In this document: one piece after another, positions 34,306-45,357 of the stretch
Layout: the number at the start of each line of letters is the position of its first letter
Numbering within the stretch: position 1 is the stretch's first letter
Source of the DNA: Bosea sp. F3-2
Lineage (GTDB): Bacteria > Pseudomonadota > Alphaproteobacteria > Rhizobiales > Beijerinckiaceae
Assembly (NCBI RefSeq): GCF_008253865.1
Contig: NZ_CP042331.1
Coordinates: 2,232,001 to 2,296,000 of the forward strand
Reading direction: 5' to 3'
Length of the DNA: 64,000 bases
Notes under the pieces: generated by a model
The model's database searches: none
What the model was told of the DNA's origin: nothing
What the model saw: the letters and a program-made list of their open reading frames with translations, nothing else
Translations under genes and position numbers: made by a program

Positions 34306-35526
34306 CTAGTCCTTGAAATAGGCGCCGCGCTTCCAGCGCGTCTGAACGTAGACATGCTCGCGGAAAGTGCCCTCGGCATAGGAGCCGGAGCCCTCCGTCA
34401 CAGGGATCGATACGTTCATCTCGCTCGGCCATCGCGCGACGAAATCCTCGTCGATCTCGACGCCAAGGCCGGGGCGGTCGGGCACGTCGAGATAGCCGTC
34501 GTGCGAGGCCGGGTGCGGGATGACCGTCTTGGCACGGCCGTCCCAATCATCCTCGATGCGCTCAAGGACGAGGCCGTTCGGGCAGCTCGCGAGCAGATGC
34601 AGCGCGGCATATTCCGCGACCGGCCCGAGCGAGCCGGAATGCGGCGCCAGCATGATGTGATGCGCCTCCGCCATCGCCGCGATCTTCTTCATCTGCGTGA
34701 TGCCGCCGGCGCGTCCGGTGTCGGGCTGCACCACGTCGATCAGATCGCGCTCGATCAGCTCGCGTTCGCCGAAGATCGTCGCCATGCGCTCGCCAGCCGC
34801 CAGCGTCACCGCCGAGTGGTCGCGGATGCGGCGGTAGCCGTCGAGATTGTCGGGCGCAATCGGATCCTCGACCCACATCATCTTGAAGGGTTCGAGGGCG
34901 CGGCAGACCTGCGTCGCATCGGCCGGCGTCAGCCATGGCGGGCCGTGCAGGTCGATGGCGATGTCCATCTCCTCGCCGACCGCTTCGCGCAGCGCCGCGA
35001 CCTTTCTGACGGGATCGGAAACGCCTCCGCATTTGATCGCGGTGACGCCGCGCTGCTTCAGCGACAGCGCGGTCTCCGGGGTGTTCGCGTGGCCATAGAT
35101 GCGGATCTTGTCGCGCAGCTTGCCGCCGAGCAGATTCCAGACCGGTGTGTTCAGCGCCTTGCCCTTGATGTCCCAGAGCGCCATGTCGATGCCGGTCATC
35201 GCGCCGGCGCCGACCACGCCGGTCATGCCGTGGCCCATGATCGCGATCTGCATCTTCTGCCAGAGCCGCTCGATATGCGTCGGATCCTCACCAACCAGCA
35301 GCGATTTCAGGTCTTCGACCGCGGTTCTGATCACGCGCGGCCAGCCCGAGCATTCGCCTATGCCGGTGATGCCTTCATCTGTGACAACCTTGACGAACAG
35401 CCAGTTGCGGCTGCCGGTGAGGTTCTTCGAGAATTGCTGCGTGCCGAATGATCCGTCCGACGCCCAGTTCTTGAGGCTGGGCGCGCCCGCATGCATCAGG
35501 AAGGTCCTGATATCGACGATCTTCAT
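34306..35526 (-). CDS. MR/MLE-family sugar-acid dehydratase-like enzyme
   Basis: A 406-aa enolase-superfamily member, clearly different from the gene after it. Motifs: VTDEGITGIGE, AIKCGG (lysine), metal ligands D in AIDLHGPP, E in WVEDPI and E in AAGERM, and LAPHSGSLGP with the histidine. The start is placed at MKIVDIRTF (35526); two more codons with ATG lie upstream. It sits 20 bp after the double ATPase gene, so it belongs to the same operon. Having two dehydratases suggests use of more than one acid or stereoisomer. Confidence 0.85.
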   Translation of the reverse strand: MKIVDIRTFLMHAGAPSLKNWASDGSFGTQQFSKNLTGSRNWLFVKVVTDEGITGIGECSGWPRVIRTAVEDLKSLLVGEDPTHIERLWQKMQIAIMGHGMTGVVGAGAMTGIDMALWDIKGKALNTPVWNLLGGKLRDKIRIYGHANTPETALSLKQRGVTAIKCGGVSDPVRKVAALREAVGEEMDIAIDLHGPPWLTPADATQVCRALEPFKMMWVEDPIAPDNLDGYRRIRDHSAVTLAAGERMATIFGERELIERDLIDVVQPDTGRAGGITQMKKIAAMAEAHHIMLAPHSGSLGPVAEYAALHLLASCPNGLVLERIEDDWDGRAKTVIPHPASHDGYLDVPDRPGLGVEIDEDFVARWPSEMNVSIPVTEGSGSYAEGTFREHVYVQTRWKRGAYFKD

Positions 35527-35546
35527 GGCCATGCCCCGGGGTTCAA

Positions 35547-37270
<1,724 letters not shown>

Positions 37271-37274
<4 letters not shown>

Positions 37275-38398
37275 TTGTTGTACGGATCAGCGGCGTCGCG
37301 CAATCCGTCTCCCAGGAAGTTGAGGGCGATCACGGCGACCACCACAGCGACGCCGGGCGCGAACAGCCAGGGCGCGGTCGCGATCGAGCGGATGTTCTGG
37401 GCCTCGCGCAGCAGCACGCCCCAGGAGATGGTCGGCGGCTGCAGGCCCAGGCCGAGGAAGCTGAGCGCGGTCTCGGCCAGGATCATCGCTGGGATCGCCA
37501 GCGAGATCGAGGCGATGATGTGGCTGGCGAAGCTCGGCAGCATGTGGCGGAAGATCACCCGTCCTTCCGAGGCACCGTCGAGCCGGGCCGCGGTGACGAA
37601 TTCCTCGGTGCGCAGGCTCAGGAAGCGGCCGCGCACGACCCGGGCGAGCTGCGCCCAGCCCGTCAGGGAGAGGATCAGCGTGATCATGAAGTAGTTGAGC
37701 GTCGCCGGCCAATCCTGCGGCAGGGCCGCCGAGAGCGCGAGCCAGATCGGAATGCTGGGCAATGACAGCACGAACTCGATGACGCGCTGCACCGCGAAGT
37801 CGATCCGCCCACCGTAATAGCCGGAAATGCCGCCGAGCAGGATGCCGATGGTCAGGGAGAGCAGGACGCCGACCAGGCCGACCGACAGGGAGATCTGGGT
37901 ACCCTGGATAATGCGGCTGAAGACGCAGCGGCCGAGCCGGTCGGTTCCGAGCAGAAAGATCGGCTGGGCCTTGTTCTCCGAGGCGATCAGGTGGGTCGTG
38001 GTGCTGAACAGGCCGAACAGCTTGTACTCGTAGCCCTCGCCGAAGAACCGGACGTAGTTCTTGCGGGTCTTGTCCTCGCTATAGATCGCCGAGAGCGTCT
38101 GCGGGTCGCGCTTGAACGCGGAGGGATGGATGAAGGGGCGGAAGGACCAGCTCCCATCCGCCGCCCTGTCGATGAAATGGATCACCTGCGGCGGGTGAAA
38201 GGCCGCCCGCGCATTCTGCAGCGACGGGTCGTTGACGGCGAAGAAGCCGGGCGCGATCGCGATGATGTAGAGGAACGCCGTGACGACCAGCCCGGCCATG
38301 GCGAGATGGTGCCGCCTGAAAGCCCACCAGACGAGCTGCCATTGCGAGGCGACGGCCAGCCGCTTGCTGTCGACGGATGAAAGGGCGGTGTCGGTCAT
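37271..38398 (-). CDS. ABC transporter permease, DppC-like
   Basis: Inner-membrane permease, 375 aa, with an N-terminal cytoplasmic piece, a first membrane helix (MAGLVVTAFLYIIAIAPGF), a periplasmic loop of about 100 residues and five more helices. The OppC-type motif ARVVRGRFLSLRTEEFVTAARLDGASEG near residue 250-280 contacts the ATPase. A 4-bp overlap with the ATPase gene and 3-bp spacing from the other permease show a tight operon. The long periplasmic loop is typical of larger-substrate members. Confidence 0.9.
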
Positions 38399-38401
38399 GG
38401 C

Positions 38402-39388
38402 CTATTCCAGCCTAATGCGGGGGTCGACGAGGGCGAGCAGGATGTCGCTGATCAGCGAGCCGATGAGCGTGAGCGCGCAGATCAGCAGCACGAAGGCGCC
38501 GGCCAGATACATGTCCTGGCTCATCAGCGACTGGAGCAGGAGCGGCCCAGCCGTGGGCAAGCTCAGCACGATCGCGACGATGATCGAGCCGGAGACCAGG
38601 TTGGGCAGCAGCCAGGAAATCGTCGAGATGAACGGGTTGAGGGCGAGGCGGACCGGGTATTTCACCAGCAGGTGGAACTCCGAGAGGCCCTTCGCCCGTG
38701 CCGTCGTGACATAGGGCCTGTTCAGCTCGTCGAGCATGTTGGCGCGCATGACGCGGATCAGGCTGGCGGTGCCGGAGACGGCCAGGATGATGACCGGAAT
38801 CCAGAGATGCTGCAGCAGGTCGATGACCTTGCCGATGCTCCAGGGCGCCGTCAGGTACTGCTCGGAGAAGAGCCCGCCGACCTCCTGCCCGAACTCAACG
38901 GCCGCGACGTACATCAGCACGAGCGCGAGCAGGAAGCTCGGGATGGCGAGGCCGAGGAAGCTGAAGAAGGTGACGATGTAGTCGCCGATCGAATATTTCT
39001 TGACGGCCGAGAACACGCCGATCGGCAGCGCGATGCCCCAGGTCGCGAGCAGGGTCGAGAAGGTCAGCACCAGGGTCAGCGCCATCCGCTCCCAGATCAG
39101 GTCGCTGACCGGCTGCTGCCACTCGAAGCTGAGGCCGAAATCGCCTCGCAGCACGATGCCGCTGATCCATTTGAAGTATTGGACGATCATCGGCTGGTCG
39201 AGCCCGAAGCGGACCCGCAGATCCGCCGCCGTGTTCTGGTCGACCACCTCGTTCGAGGCGGCGAGCGTCGCGATATAGGTCGTGACGAAGTCGCCCGGCG
39301 GGAGCTGGATCAGCACGAAGGCCAAGAAGCTGACGACGATCAGCGAGGGCACCATCCAGAGGAGGCGCTTGACGATGAAGCGGAGCAT
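38402..39388 (-). CDS. ABC transporter permease, DppB-like
   Basis: Inner-membrane permease, 328 aa, starting MLRFIVKRLLWMVPSLIVV (first membrane helix), with the periplasmic part and the DppB-type motif RVMRANMLDELNRPYVTTARAKGLSE near 215-240 that meets the ATPase. It lies 3 bp from the second permease and 63 bp downstream of the binding-protein gene. Confidence 0.9.
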   Translation of the reverse strand: MLRFIVKRLLWMVPSLIVVSFLAFVLIQLPPGDFVTTYIATLAASNEVVDQNTAADLRVRFGLDQPMIVQYFKWISGIVLRGDFGLSFEWQQPVSDLIWERMALTLVLTFSTLLATWGIALPIGVFSAVKKYSIGDYIVTFFSFLGLAIPSFLLALVLMYVAAVEFGQEVGGLFSEQYLTAPWSIGKVIDLLQHLWIPVIILAVSGTASLIRVMRANMLDELNRPYVTTARAKGLSEFHLLVKYPVRLALNPFISTISWLLPNLVSGSIIVAIVLSLPTAGPLLLQSLMSQDMYLAGAFVLLICALTLIGSLISDILLALVDPRIRLE

Positions 39389-39451
39389 GGCACTGCCTGT
39401 CTCGGTTGGGGGAGCCCGGCCGCGCCCGCGGCGCCGCCGGGCTCCCGCCGA

Positions 39452-41410
39452 TCACGTCGCGAAGAAGAACTGCTGCGGCAGGGCCGGGCCGGGATTGGGC
39501 CAGGACCAGGCGTTGGGATATTTCGGCGGCACGTTCTGCAGGTTGTTCTTGCAGATGCCGAAGGCGTTCACCGCCAGGCAGATGCCTATGGTCTCGAAGG
39601 CGTCGGCCGTCAGGTCGAAGACCTGCTTCATGATCTCGCCGCGCTTCTGCAGGTCGGCCGTGGCGCGCGCCTGGTCGTAAAGCTTCATGCGCTGCTTCTG
39701 GCTCTCCGGCGGCTCCTGCCCGTCCTTGCCGGACGAGACGTACCATTGCGCCCAGGGAATGGCGTAGCGCGAGCCCTGGGTGTGCTGGGCGAGGTAGTCG
39801 CGCGGATCGAGCATGGGATCGAGGCCGCCGGGCCCCGGCCAGACCGCGGCGTCGTGGTCGTTATTGTCGCCGCGCGTGTAGTACAGCGCGCGCTCGATCG
39901 TGTTGACCTTGATGTCGACGCCGATCTCGGCCCAGTGGCGCTTCACCAGCTCGAGCGCGTCGACCTCGTCCGGATACAGGGTCGGAATCACGTCGATGGC
40001 GAAGAAGACCTTCTGCCCGTCGGGCCTCAGCCTGATGCCGCCGGCGTCCTTCTTGGCATAGCCGAGCTTGTCGAGGATGGCGTTGGCCTGGCCCGGGTCG
40101 AAATCGGTGAACTGCTTCGACAGCCCCTCGTGATACCAGGGGTGGCCGGGGCGCGGCCCGGTCTGATGGGGCTCCGACTGGCCGAGATAGACCAGGTCGA
40201 TGATCTCCTTGCGGTTCATGCCCAGCGAGAGCGCCTTGCGGAACTCCTTGTTCGCGAACATCTCCCGCATCTTCGCGTCCTTGTGGGTCATGTTCAGGTA
40301 GATCTGAACCTGTTGGGACGACGAGTTGACGAGCTCGATCAGGCGATAGCCGCCCTTCTGCATGTTCTGCGACAGGGTCGGCTTGTTCTGCAGCGTGTCG
40401 AGATGGCGCTCCTGGATGTCGAGGCGCCCGGAGATCGCGTCGAGCATCAGCGACTCGACGTCCTGCGAGATGCTGAAGGTGAGCCGGTCGATATAGGGTA
40501 GCTGATTGCCGACGCTGTCGACCTGCCAGAAATAGGGATTGCGCTCCATCACGACGCGCGTCGCGCCGCCCGTATAGGGCTCCTTGATGACCCAGGGGTC
40601 GAGCGTCGGCTTGTCGGCATTGCCCCAGCGCGACGGGATCTCGATATCGCCGCACTTGTTGCGGAACAGCGTGCCCCAGTCGGACAGGTTGGCGGCTTTG
40701 ACGAGATCGGCCACGCCCGGGTTGTACTTCGGGTGGAACTGGCTGCAGTAGTGCTTGGCGAACAGCGTCGGGTGTTGTCCGAGCGGCGTCGCCATCTGCT
40801 CCAGGAACAGCGCATAGGGGCTGGCGAAGGTGAACTTCACCGTGGTCTCGTCGATCTTGGTCGCCGTGCCGGCCTGGCCGCTGATCACGATCGGCGAAGG
40901 CGGCGACTTGTAGAGTTCGGTGTTCTTGGCGCAGTCCTCGATCGAGAAGACGATGTCATCGGCCGTGAACGGCTTGCCGTCCGACCATTTCATGCCCTTG
41001 CGGAGATAGAAGGTGAACTCGGTCGAATTCGGGTTCACCTCCCATTTGTCGGCGACATTCGGCAGGACCTCGGTGAAGGCGAGGTTCCAGCGCACGAGGC
41101 CCTGGTTGCCGACCATGCGCAGGATGCCGTTATGGTCGGACGAGCCGCGCAGGCCGCGCCTGAGCGAGCCGCCATAGCGGCCCACCTTCTCCACGGCGAT
41201 GACGAGCGGATTGGCCGAGACGCGCTCGGCCAGCGGCGGCAGCTTGCCTTCGGCCGCCAGTTTGGCAAGGGCCGGCGCTTCCTTGGCCGTCTGGGCGGAA
41301 GCCGCATGGGGTATGGCCGAAAGCGCGGCGGCGCCGGCAAGCCCCTTCAACATGTCACGACGGTCGAGGCCTCGGCGCTCACCTGGTCCGTGTTCGGTAT
41401 CCCTGCTCAT
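39452..41410 (-). CDS. ABC transporter substrate-binding protein, family 5
   Basis: A 652-aa periplasmic binding protein. The N-terminus is a twin-arginine-type signal (DRRDMLKGLAGAAALSAIP). The family-5 opening (NEGLVRWN-like region GNQGLVRWNLAF, then FTFYLRKGMKWSDGKPFTADD) is present, as is the C-terminal pattern with QWYVSSG. It is longer than classical DppA (about 530), as seen in binding proteins that serve sugar-acid or opine clusters. As first transporter gene it lies 86 bp after the epimerase. Substrate unknown; context suggests a uronide or sugar-acid conjugate. Confidence 0.88.
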   Translation of the reverse strand: MSRDTEHGPGERRGLDRRDMLKGLAGAAALSAIPHAASAQTAKEAPALAKLAAEGKLPPLAERVSANPLVIAVEKVGRYGGSLRRGLRGSSDHNGILRMVGNQGLVRWNLAFTEVLPNVADKWEVNPNSTEFTFYLRKGMKWSDGKPFTADDIVFSIEDCAKNTELYKSPPSPIVISGQAGTATKIDETTVKFTFASPYALFLEQMATPLGQHPTLFAKHYCSQFHPKYNPGVADLVKAANLSDWGTLFRNKCGDIEIPSRWGNADKPTLDPWVIKEPYTGGATRVVMERNPYFWQVDSVGNQLPYIDRLTFSISQDVESLMLDAISGRLDIQERHLDTLQNKPTLSQNMQKGGYRLIELVNSSSQQVQIYLNMTHKDAKMREMFANKEFRKALSLGMNRKEIIDLVYLGQSEPHQTGPRPGHPWYHEGLSKQFTDFDPGQANAILDKLGYAKKDAGGIRLRPDGQKVFFAIDVIPTLYPDEVDALELVKRHWAEIGVDIKVNTIERALYYTRGDNNDHDAAVWPGPGGLDPMLDPRDYLAQHTQGSRYAIPWAQWYVSSGKDGQEPPESQKQRMKLYDQARATADLQKRGEIMKQVFDLTADAFETIGICLAVNAFGICKNNLQNVPPKYPNAWSWPNPGPALPQQFFFAT

Positions 41411-41496
41411 GGTTTCCTCCCGGTAGAGATGTTGCCCGGCCTCTTGGCCTTGTTTTCTTGGGTAGAATGGTTGCTGCAGCCGCGTTTCGGATCACC

Positions 41497-42438
41497 TCAT
41501 GCCAGCCTGATCCGCATGATGGCCGAGATCGCTTCGCCAGGGCGCAGCACCCGCGCGCCAGTGCCCGCCTGTCCCGCCGCCGCAAGGTTGAAGGCGTCGG
41601 CGACATGGCTCACCGGCTCGAGGCACAGGTAGCCGCCGCCGGCAGGGACGTGGAATACGAGGTGGTCCAGCGGGGCGTCCGCCTCGATCACGACCCGTGT
41701 GCCGTCGCGCCGGTCGATCGACGCCGTTCCGCCCCAATCGGCGTGATAGGCTGTGACCTCCTCCTCGCCATGGCGTGAATCATGGACGCGAGCGCTACCC
41801 GTGAGCGTCCGAAGCTCCCGGCCGCAGCCGTCGGCATCCGCCTCCCACAAGGCATCGGCGGCAAAGCGGATGCGGTCGCCCTGCGACACCGCGAAATAGG
41901 GATGAAGCCCCAGGCCGATCGGCATCGGCGACGCTGCCCGGCTTTCGACTCCGATCTCATGGGTCACGCCGGTCGCATCGAGCGTAATGCGCTGAATGGC
42001 CTCGAATTCCCACGGCCATGCATCCGGAGTGTTCTCCGGGTCGTGCCGGTAGTGCATCTCGACCTGCGCCTCCGAGTGCCGGGTCATGGTCCAGGGCCGC
42101 ATCTGGCAGAAACCATGCAGCGCATGGGGCGCGGCGGCCGGGTGCGACGCAAGCTCGACCCGGGTTTCGCCAAATCGGAATGCGGCTCCGCGGATGCGGT
42201 TGGAAAAGGGAACGAGCGGGTAAGTGCCAGCCTTCGGCCAGTTCAGCGGGTCGAAGCCGGTCTCGGGCATCGGCACCAGCACGTCGGTGCGGCCGCTCCC
42301 GGGCTCCTCCCGCCACAGCGACGCGAGCCGTCCGCCATCGAGCGGCCTCACGCTCGCGTGCATCCGTCCCGCCACCAGGGCGTGAACGTGAGGCGAGGCC
42401 TCGGCCGAACGGAGTGGTGACGTCGTCGCGTCCACCAT
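41497..42438 (-). CDS. Aldose 1-epimerase family protein
   Basis: A 313-aa galactose-mutarotase-fold protein, expected to interconvert anomers of the imported sugar. It has NWPKAGTYPLVPFSNRIRG (the substrate-binding arginine region), HALHGFCQ with the family histidine, GLGLHPYF with the catalytic-site histidine, and LCLEPVSHV near the end with the glutamate. The ATG at 42438 is chosen; the frame above adds 26 residues that do not fit. It is the first gene of the leftward operon, facing the IclR gene. Confidence 0.83.
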   Translation of the reverse strand: MVDATTSPLRSAEASPHVHALVAGRMHASVRPLDGGRLASLWREEPGSGRTDVLVPMPETGFDPLNWPKAGTYPLVPFSNRIRGAAFRFGETRVELASHPAAAPHALHGFCQMRPWTMTRHSEAQVEMHYRHDPENTPDAWPWEFEAIQRITLDATGVTHEIGVESRAASPMPIGLGLHPYFAVSQGDRIRFAADALWEADADGCGRELRTLTGSARVHDSRHGEEEVTAYHADWGGTASIDRRDGTRVVIEADAPLDHLVFHVPAGGGYLCLEPVSHVADAFNLAAAGQAGTGARVLRPGEAISAIMRIRLA

Positions 42439-42522
42439 TGCCACGTTTCGTCCCCACTGAGCCGGGAGAGCCCCGATCTTGAGGGAAAGGCTAGGAGTGG
42501 CTGGGCACGCTGTCAACGACCA

Positions 42523-42539
42523 TTCTTACTATGTATGAA
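42523..42539. promoter_or_regulatory. Candidate IclR-type operator
   Basis: TTCTTACTATGTATGAA is an imperfect palindrome (arms TTCTTAC and GTATGAA, one mismatch pair) located 84 bp upstream of the epimerase start and 132 bp upstream of the iclR-type start, between the two divergent units. Inferred only from symmetry and position. Confidence 0.35.
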
Positions 42540-42671
42540 GAGGTGGGTTACTTCGCATTTGCAGCATATATATTTCTCACATCGTGATACTGGACCATTG
42601 CGGCCGATGGCGTGTCTGCGTAAGCTGTGGCCCTCTCCGCATCAGCCCGCCCCGACAGGCCGCCCCGTTTC

Positions 42672-44399
42672 ATGCGTCACCGCCTCGCCAGCCTCGAACC
42701 GGATGCCGCGCCCGAAGACGAGGGACAGAAGGCCAACGCCGTCACCGAGGTTCGTGGCACCAGGCTCGTCGGCAAAGCGCTGAACCTGATCGATCTGATC
42801 GTGGCCTCGCCGGGCGAGCACAGGGCGCAGACCCTGGCCGACGAGCTGGGCGTCCCGCGCAGCACGGTCTATCGCATCATCAACACGTTGCAGCAGCGCG
42901 GGCTGGTGCGCGTCGAGGCAAGCGGGCAAGGCTATTTCCCGGGCTTCCGATTCCTCGAATACGCTCAGGCCGTCTGGCCGATCCCGGACCTGCCGATGCT
43001 CGCCATGACGGAGATCCGCTGGCTTAACGAGCTCAGCGGAGAGACCGTCTATTTCGCCGCCCCGGGCGGCATCAACATGATCATCATCCAGAAGATCGTG
43101 AGCCTTTACCCGATCAGCACGGGGGCTCCGCTGGGCAGCCTGCGACCGCTCTATTGCTCCGGAATGGGCAAGGCGCATCTCGCGGCACTGGCCCCGGCCG
43201 AACGCGAGGCGCTGATCGGCCGCATGAGCTTCGAGCGCGTCACGGACCGCACGATCACGGACCCGGCCCAGCTGCGCTCGCAGCTCGACCTCTTCCGGCT
43301 GCGGGGTTATGCGATCGACGACGAGGAATTCATGGAGGGGGTTCGCTGCGTCAGCGCCGCCGTACCCGGCGAGGGCGACGTCCCGCTCGGAGCCTTCACG
43401 GTCTCGGGCCCCTGTTATCGGATGACGCTGGAGCGGGTTCACCAGCTCGGGCCTGAGGTCGCCACCGCGGCCCGGCGGCTCGGCGAGTCCGTCAGGCGGC
43501 AAGGCGGCGTGCGTCCGCGCGCCCGGCCCGATGGCGGACAGGTGCCGCTCGCCGCCAACGGGCGTTCCTTCCTGGGAAAGTCGCCGAGCTGGGATGCGGA
43601 GACAGGTTCGCTGCTATGGCTGGATGCGCTGGCCCCCGCGATCATGCGTTCGGGCGCCGGCCAATCCGTTGCTGCACCCCAGTCGGAGGTGATGGCGCAG
43701 TTTACCGCGCCGGCGATGGCCCTGACCGCGATCGGCGAGGGACGCTGGCTCGTGGTGACGGAAAAAGGCGCCATGACCGTCGACCGGAATGCGCGTTTCT
43801 CCCCCTTGAGCCCGGCGCTCTCGCCGGGGCTGCTCGCCGGCATCGCCTCCGCCTGCCATGGGCAGGACGGGCAGATATGGCTCGGAGTCGGGGAAACCTC
43901 CGCCTCGCAGGTGCGCCCGGGGCTGTATCGGCTCGCTGGCGGAGAACCGGAGCTGGAGACGGAATTGCCCGTCGCTCCCACCGATATCCTGATCGATGCG
44001 GCCGGGCGCTACCTCTATGCCGCCCTCCGGGATGCCGGCGAAATCATCCGCTTCCCGATCGGCAAGGTGGGCAGGCTCGGGCGCCAGGAGGCGGTCGCGC
44101 GCGTCGACGCCATCCATGGACGCCCCATAGCCCTGGCACTGGAGGAGCCTGATCATCTATGGGTCGCCCTATGGGATGGCTGGAGCCTGGCGCGTCTGCA
44201 GCGCGACGGTTCCGACATGCGGCTTTTGTCCCTCCCCGTGCCGCGTCCGACCGGGCTGGCCTTTGGCGGAGAAGGTGCGGACCTGCTCTACGTCACGAGT
44301 GGCCGGATTGGACTGACGCCGCACCAGATTGCCGAAGCCCCGGCATCCGGGAGCGTCTTCACCCTCGACAGGCGGCTTCGGGCCGCCCTGCTGCGCTGA
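42672..44399 (+). CDS. IclR regulator fused to an SMP-30-like propeller
   Basis: A 575-aa fusion. Residues about 28-80 are the IclR winged helix-turn-helix (LVGKALNLIDLI, then RSTVYRIINTLQQRGLV), about 95-270 the IclR effector domain (YCSGMGKAHLAALAP), and about 295-575 an SMP-30/gluconolactonase-like beta propeller. The propeller has lost metal ligands: the conserved Glu of the first strand is Lys (GKSPSW) and the PDG-type Asp is replaced (RPIALA). It is therefore likely a sensor for a sugar lactone, not an enzyme. Start ATG 42672 (alternative GTG 42627). Divergent from the transporter operon, 56 bp before the dehydrogenase gene. Confidence 0.85.
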   Translation: MRHRLASLEPDAAPEDEGQKANAVTEVRGTRLVGKALNLIDLIVASPGEHRAQTLADELGVPRSTVYRIINTLQQRGLVRVEASGQGYFPGFRFLEYAQAVWPIPDLPMLAMTEIRWLNELSGETVYFAAPGGINMIIIQKIVSLYPISTGAPLGSLRPLYCSGMGKAHLAALAPAEREALIGRMSFERVTDRTITDPAQLRSQLDLFRLRGYAIDDEEFMEGVRCVSAAVPGEGDVPLGAFTVSGPCYRMTLERVHQLGPEVATAARRLGESVRRQGGVRPRARPDGGQVPLAANGRSFLGKSPSWDAETGSLLWLDALAPAIMRSGAGQSVAAPQSEVMAQFTAPAMALTAIGEGRWLVVTEKGAMTVDRNARFSPLSPALSPGLLAGIASACHGQDGQIWLGVGETSASQVRPGLYRLAGGEPELETELPVAPTDILIDAAGRYLYAALRDAGEIIRFPIGKVGRLGRQEAVARVDAIHGRPIALALEEPDHLWVALWDGWSLARLQRDGSDMRLLSLPVPRPTGLAFGGEGADLLYVTSGRIGLTPHQIAEAPASGSVFTLDRRLRAALLR

Positions 44400-44455
44400 G
44401 CCGAAGAAGCATCGGACCCACTCATTCGCTCAAGGCAAAAGCCGGGAGAAGACGC

Positions 44456-45301
44456 ATGGTACAGCAAGAGCCGACCGTCATTCGCAACCTCCTGATCACG
44501 GGCGGCGCCGGCAATATCGGGCGAAAACTGCGCCGGGAACTCGGCACGCGCTTCGCTCGCATCCGCATTCTCGACGCCGTCGCTCCGGCCGCTCTCGCCG
44601 CCAACGAGGAGGCCGTGCAGGCCGATATCTCCGACATCGCCGCCGTCGAGCGGGCCATGGCGGGCATGGATGCAGTGATCCACATGGCGGGCGTCGTGCG
44701 CGAAGCGCCGTTCGAGGCCATTTTGCAGACCAATGTCGTCGGCACCTGGAATGTCTATGAAGCAGCGCGACGCCAGGGCGTGGGTCGCGTCGTCTTCGGC
44801 TCGAGCAACCACGCCGTTGGCTTCTACCCCAGGCATCAGCGCATCGACGAGACGGTGCCGCCGCGGCCGGATGGCCGGTACGGGCTCAGCAAATGCTGGG
44901 GGGAGGCTGTGGGTGCACTCTATGCCGACAAATACGGCATCCGCAGCATGCATGTGCGGATCGGCAACGCCGCCGACATCCCCGGCAATGCCCGCACGCT
45001 CAGGATCTGGATCAGCGGGCGCGATCTTGCCCAGCTCTGCCTGATCGGGCTGGAGCATCCCGACATACACAACACCATCGTATACGGCGTCTCGGACAAT
45101 GTTGGCGGCTGGTACGACAATGCCGTCGCTCGTGGGCTGGGCTACAGGCCCCAGGATCATGCCGAGGACTACACGGAGGAGGCCATGGCTGGGGAGGCCG
45201 AACTCACGCACGAGCCGCCCGCGCTCTATTTCCAGGGCGGCGGCTTCTGCGCCCTCGAATATGCCGGCGCGCCCGTTCCTCCGCCCGCGCCAAGTGCATG
45301 A
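44456..45301 (+). CDS. udh: NAD-dependent uronate dehydrogenase-like enzyme
   Basis: A 281-aa short-chain dehydrogenase of the extended epimerase type. GGAGNIGRKL is the NAD-binding motif, and the catalytic pair is in YGLSK; SSNHAVGFYPR and RIGNAADIPGNARTLRIWISG match uronate dehydrogenases. The enzyme would oxidise D-glucuronate or D-galacturonate to the aldaro-lactone with NAD+. GGGAGAA lies 8 bases before the ATG. It follows the IclR/SMP-30 gene and precedes the glucarate-dehydratase-like gene, a sensible oxidative uronate pathway order. Confidence 0.83.
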   Translation: MVQQEPTVIRNLLITGGAGNIGRKLRRELGTRFARIRILDAVAPAALAANEEAVQADISDIAAVERAMAGMDAVIHMAGVVREAPFEAILQTNVVGTWNVYEAARRQGVGRVVFGSSNHAVGFYPRHQRIDETVPPRPDGRYGLSKCWGEAVGALYADKYGIRSMHVRIGNAADIPGNARTLRIWISGRDLAQLCLIGLEHPDIHNTIVYGVSDNVGGWYDNAVARGLGYRPQDHAEDYTEEAMAGEAELTHEPPALYFQGGGFCALEYAGAPVPPPAPSA

Positions 45302-45357
45302 ATCGTCCGCTTGCCTTGCGACCAATCCAGCTCACCCCAATCCTGCCGAGGCCTCCG

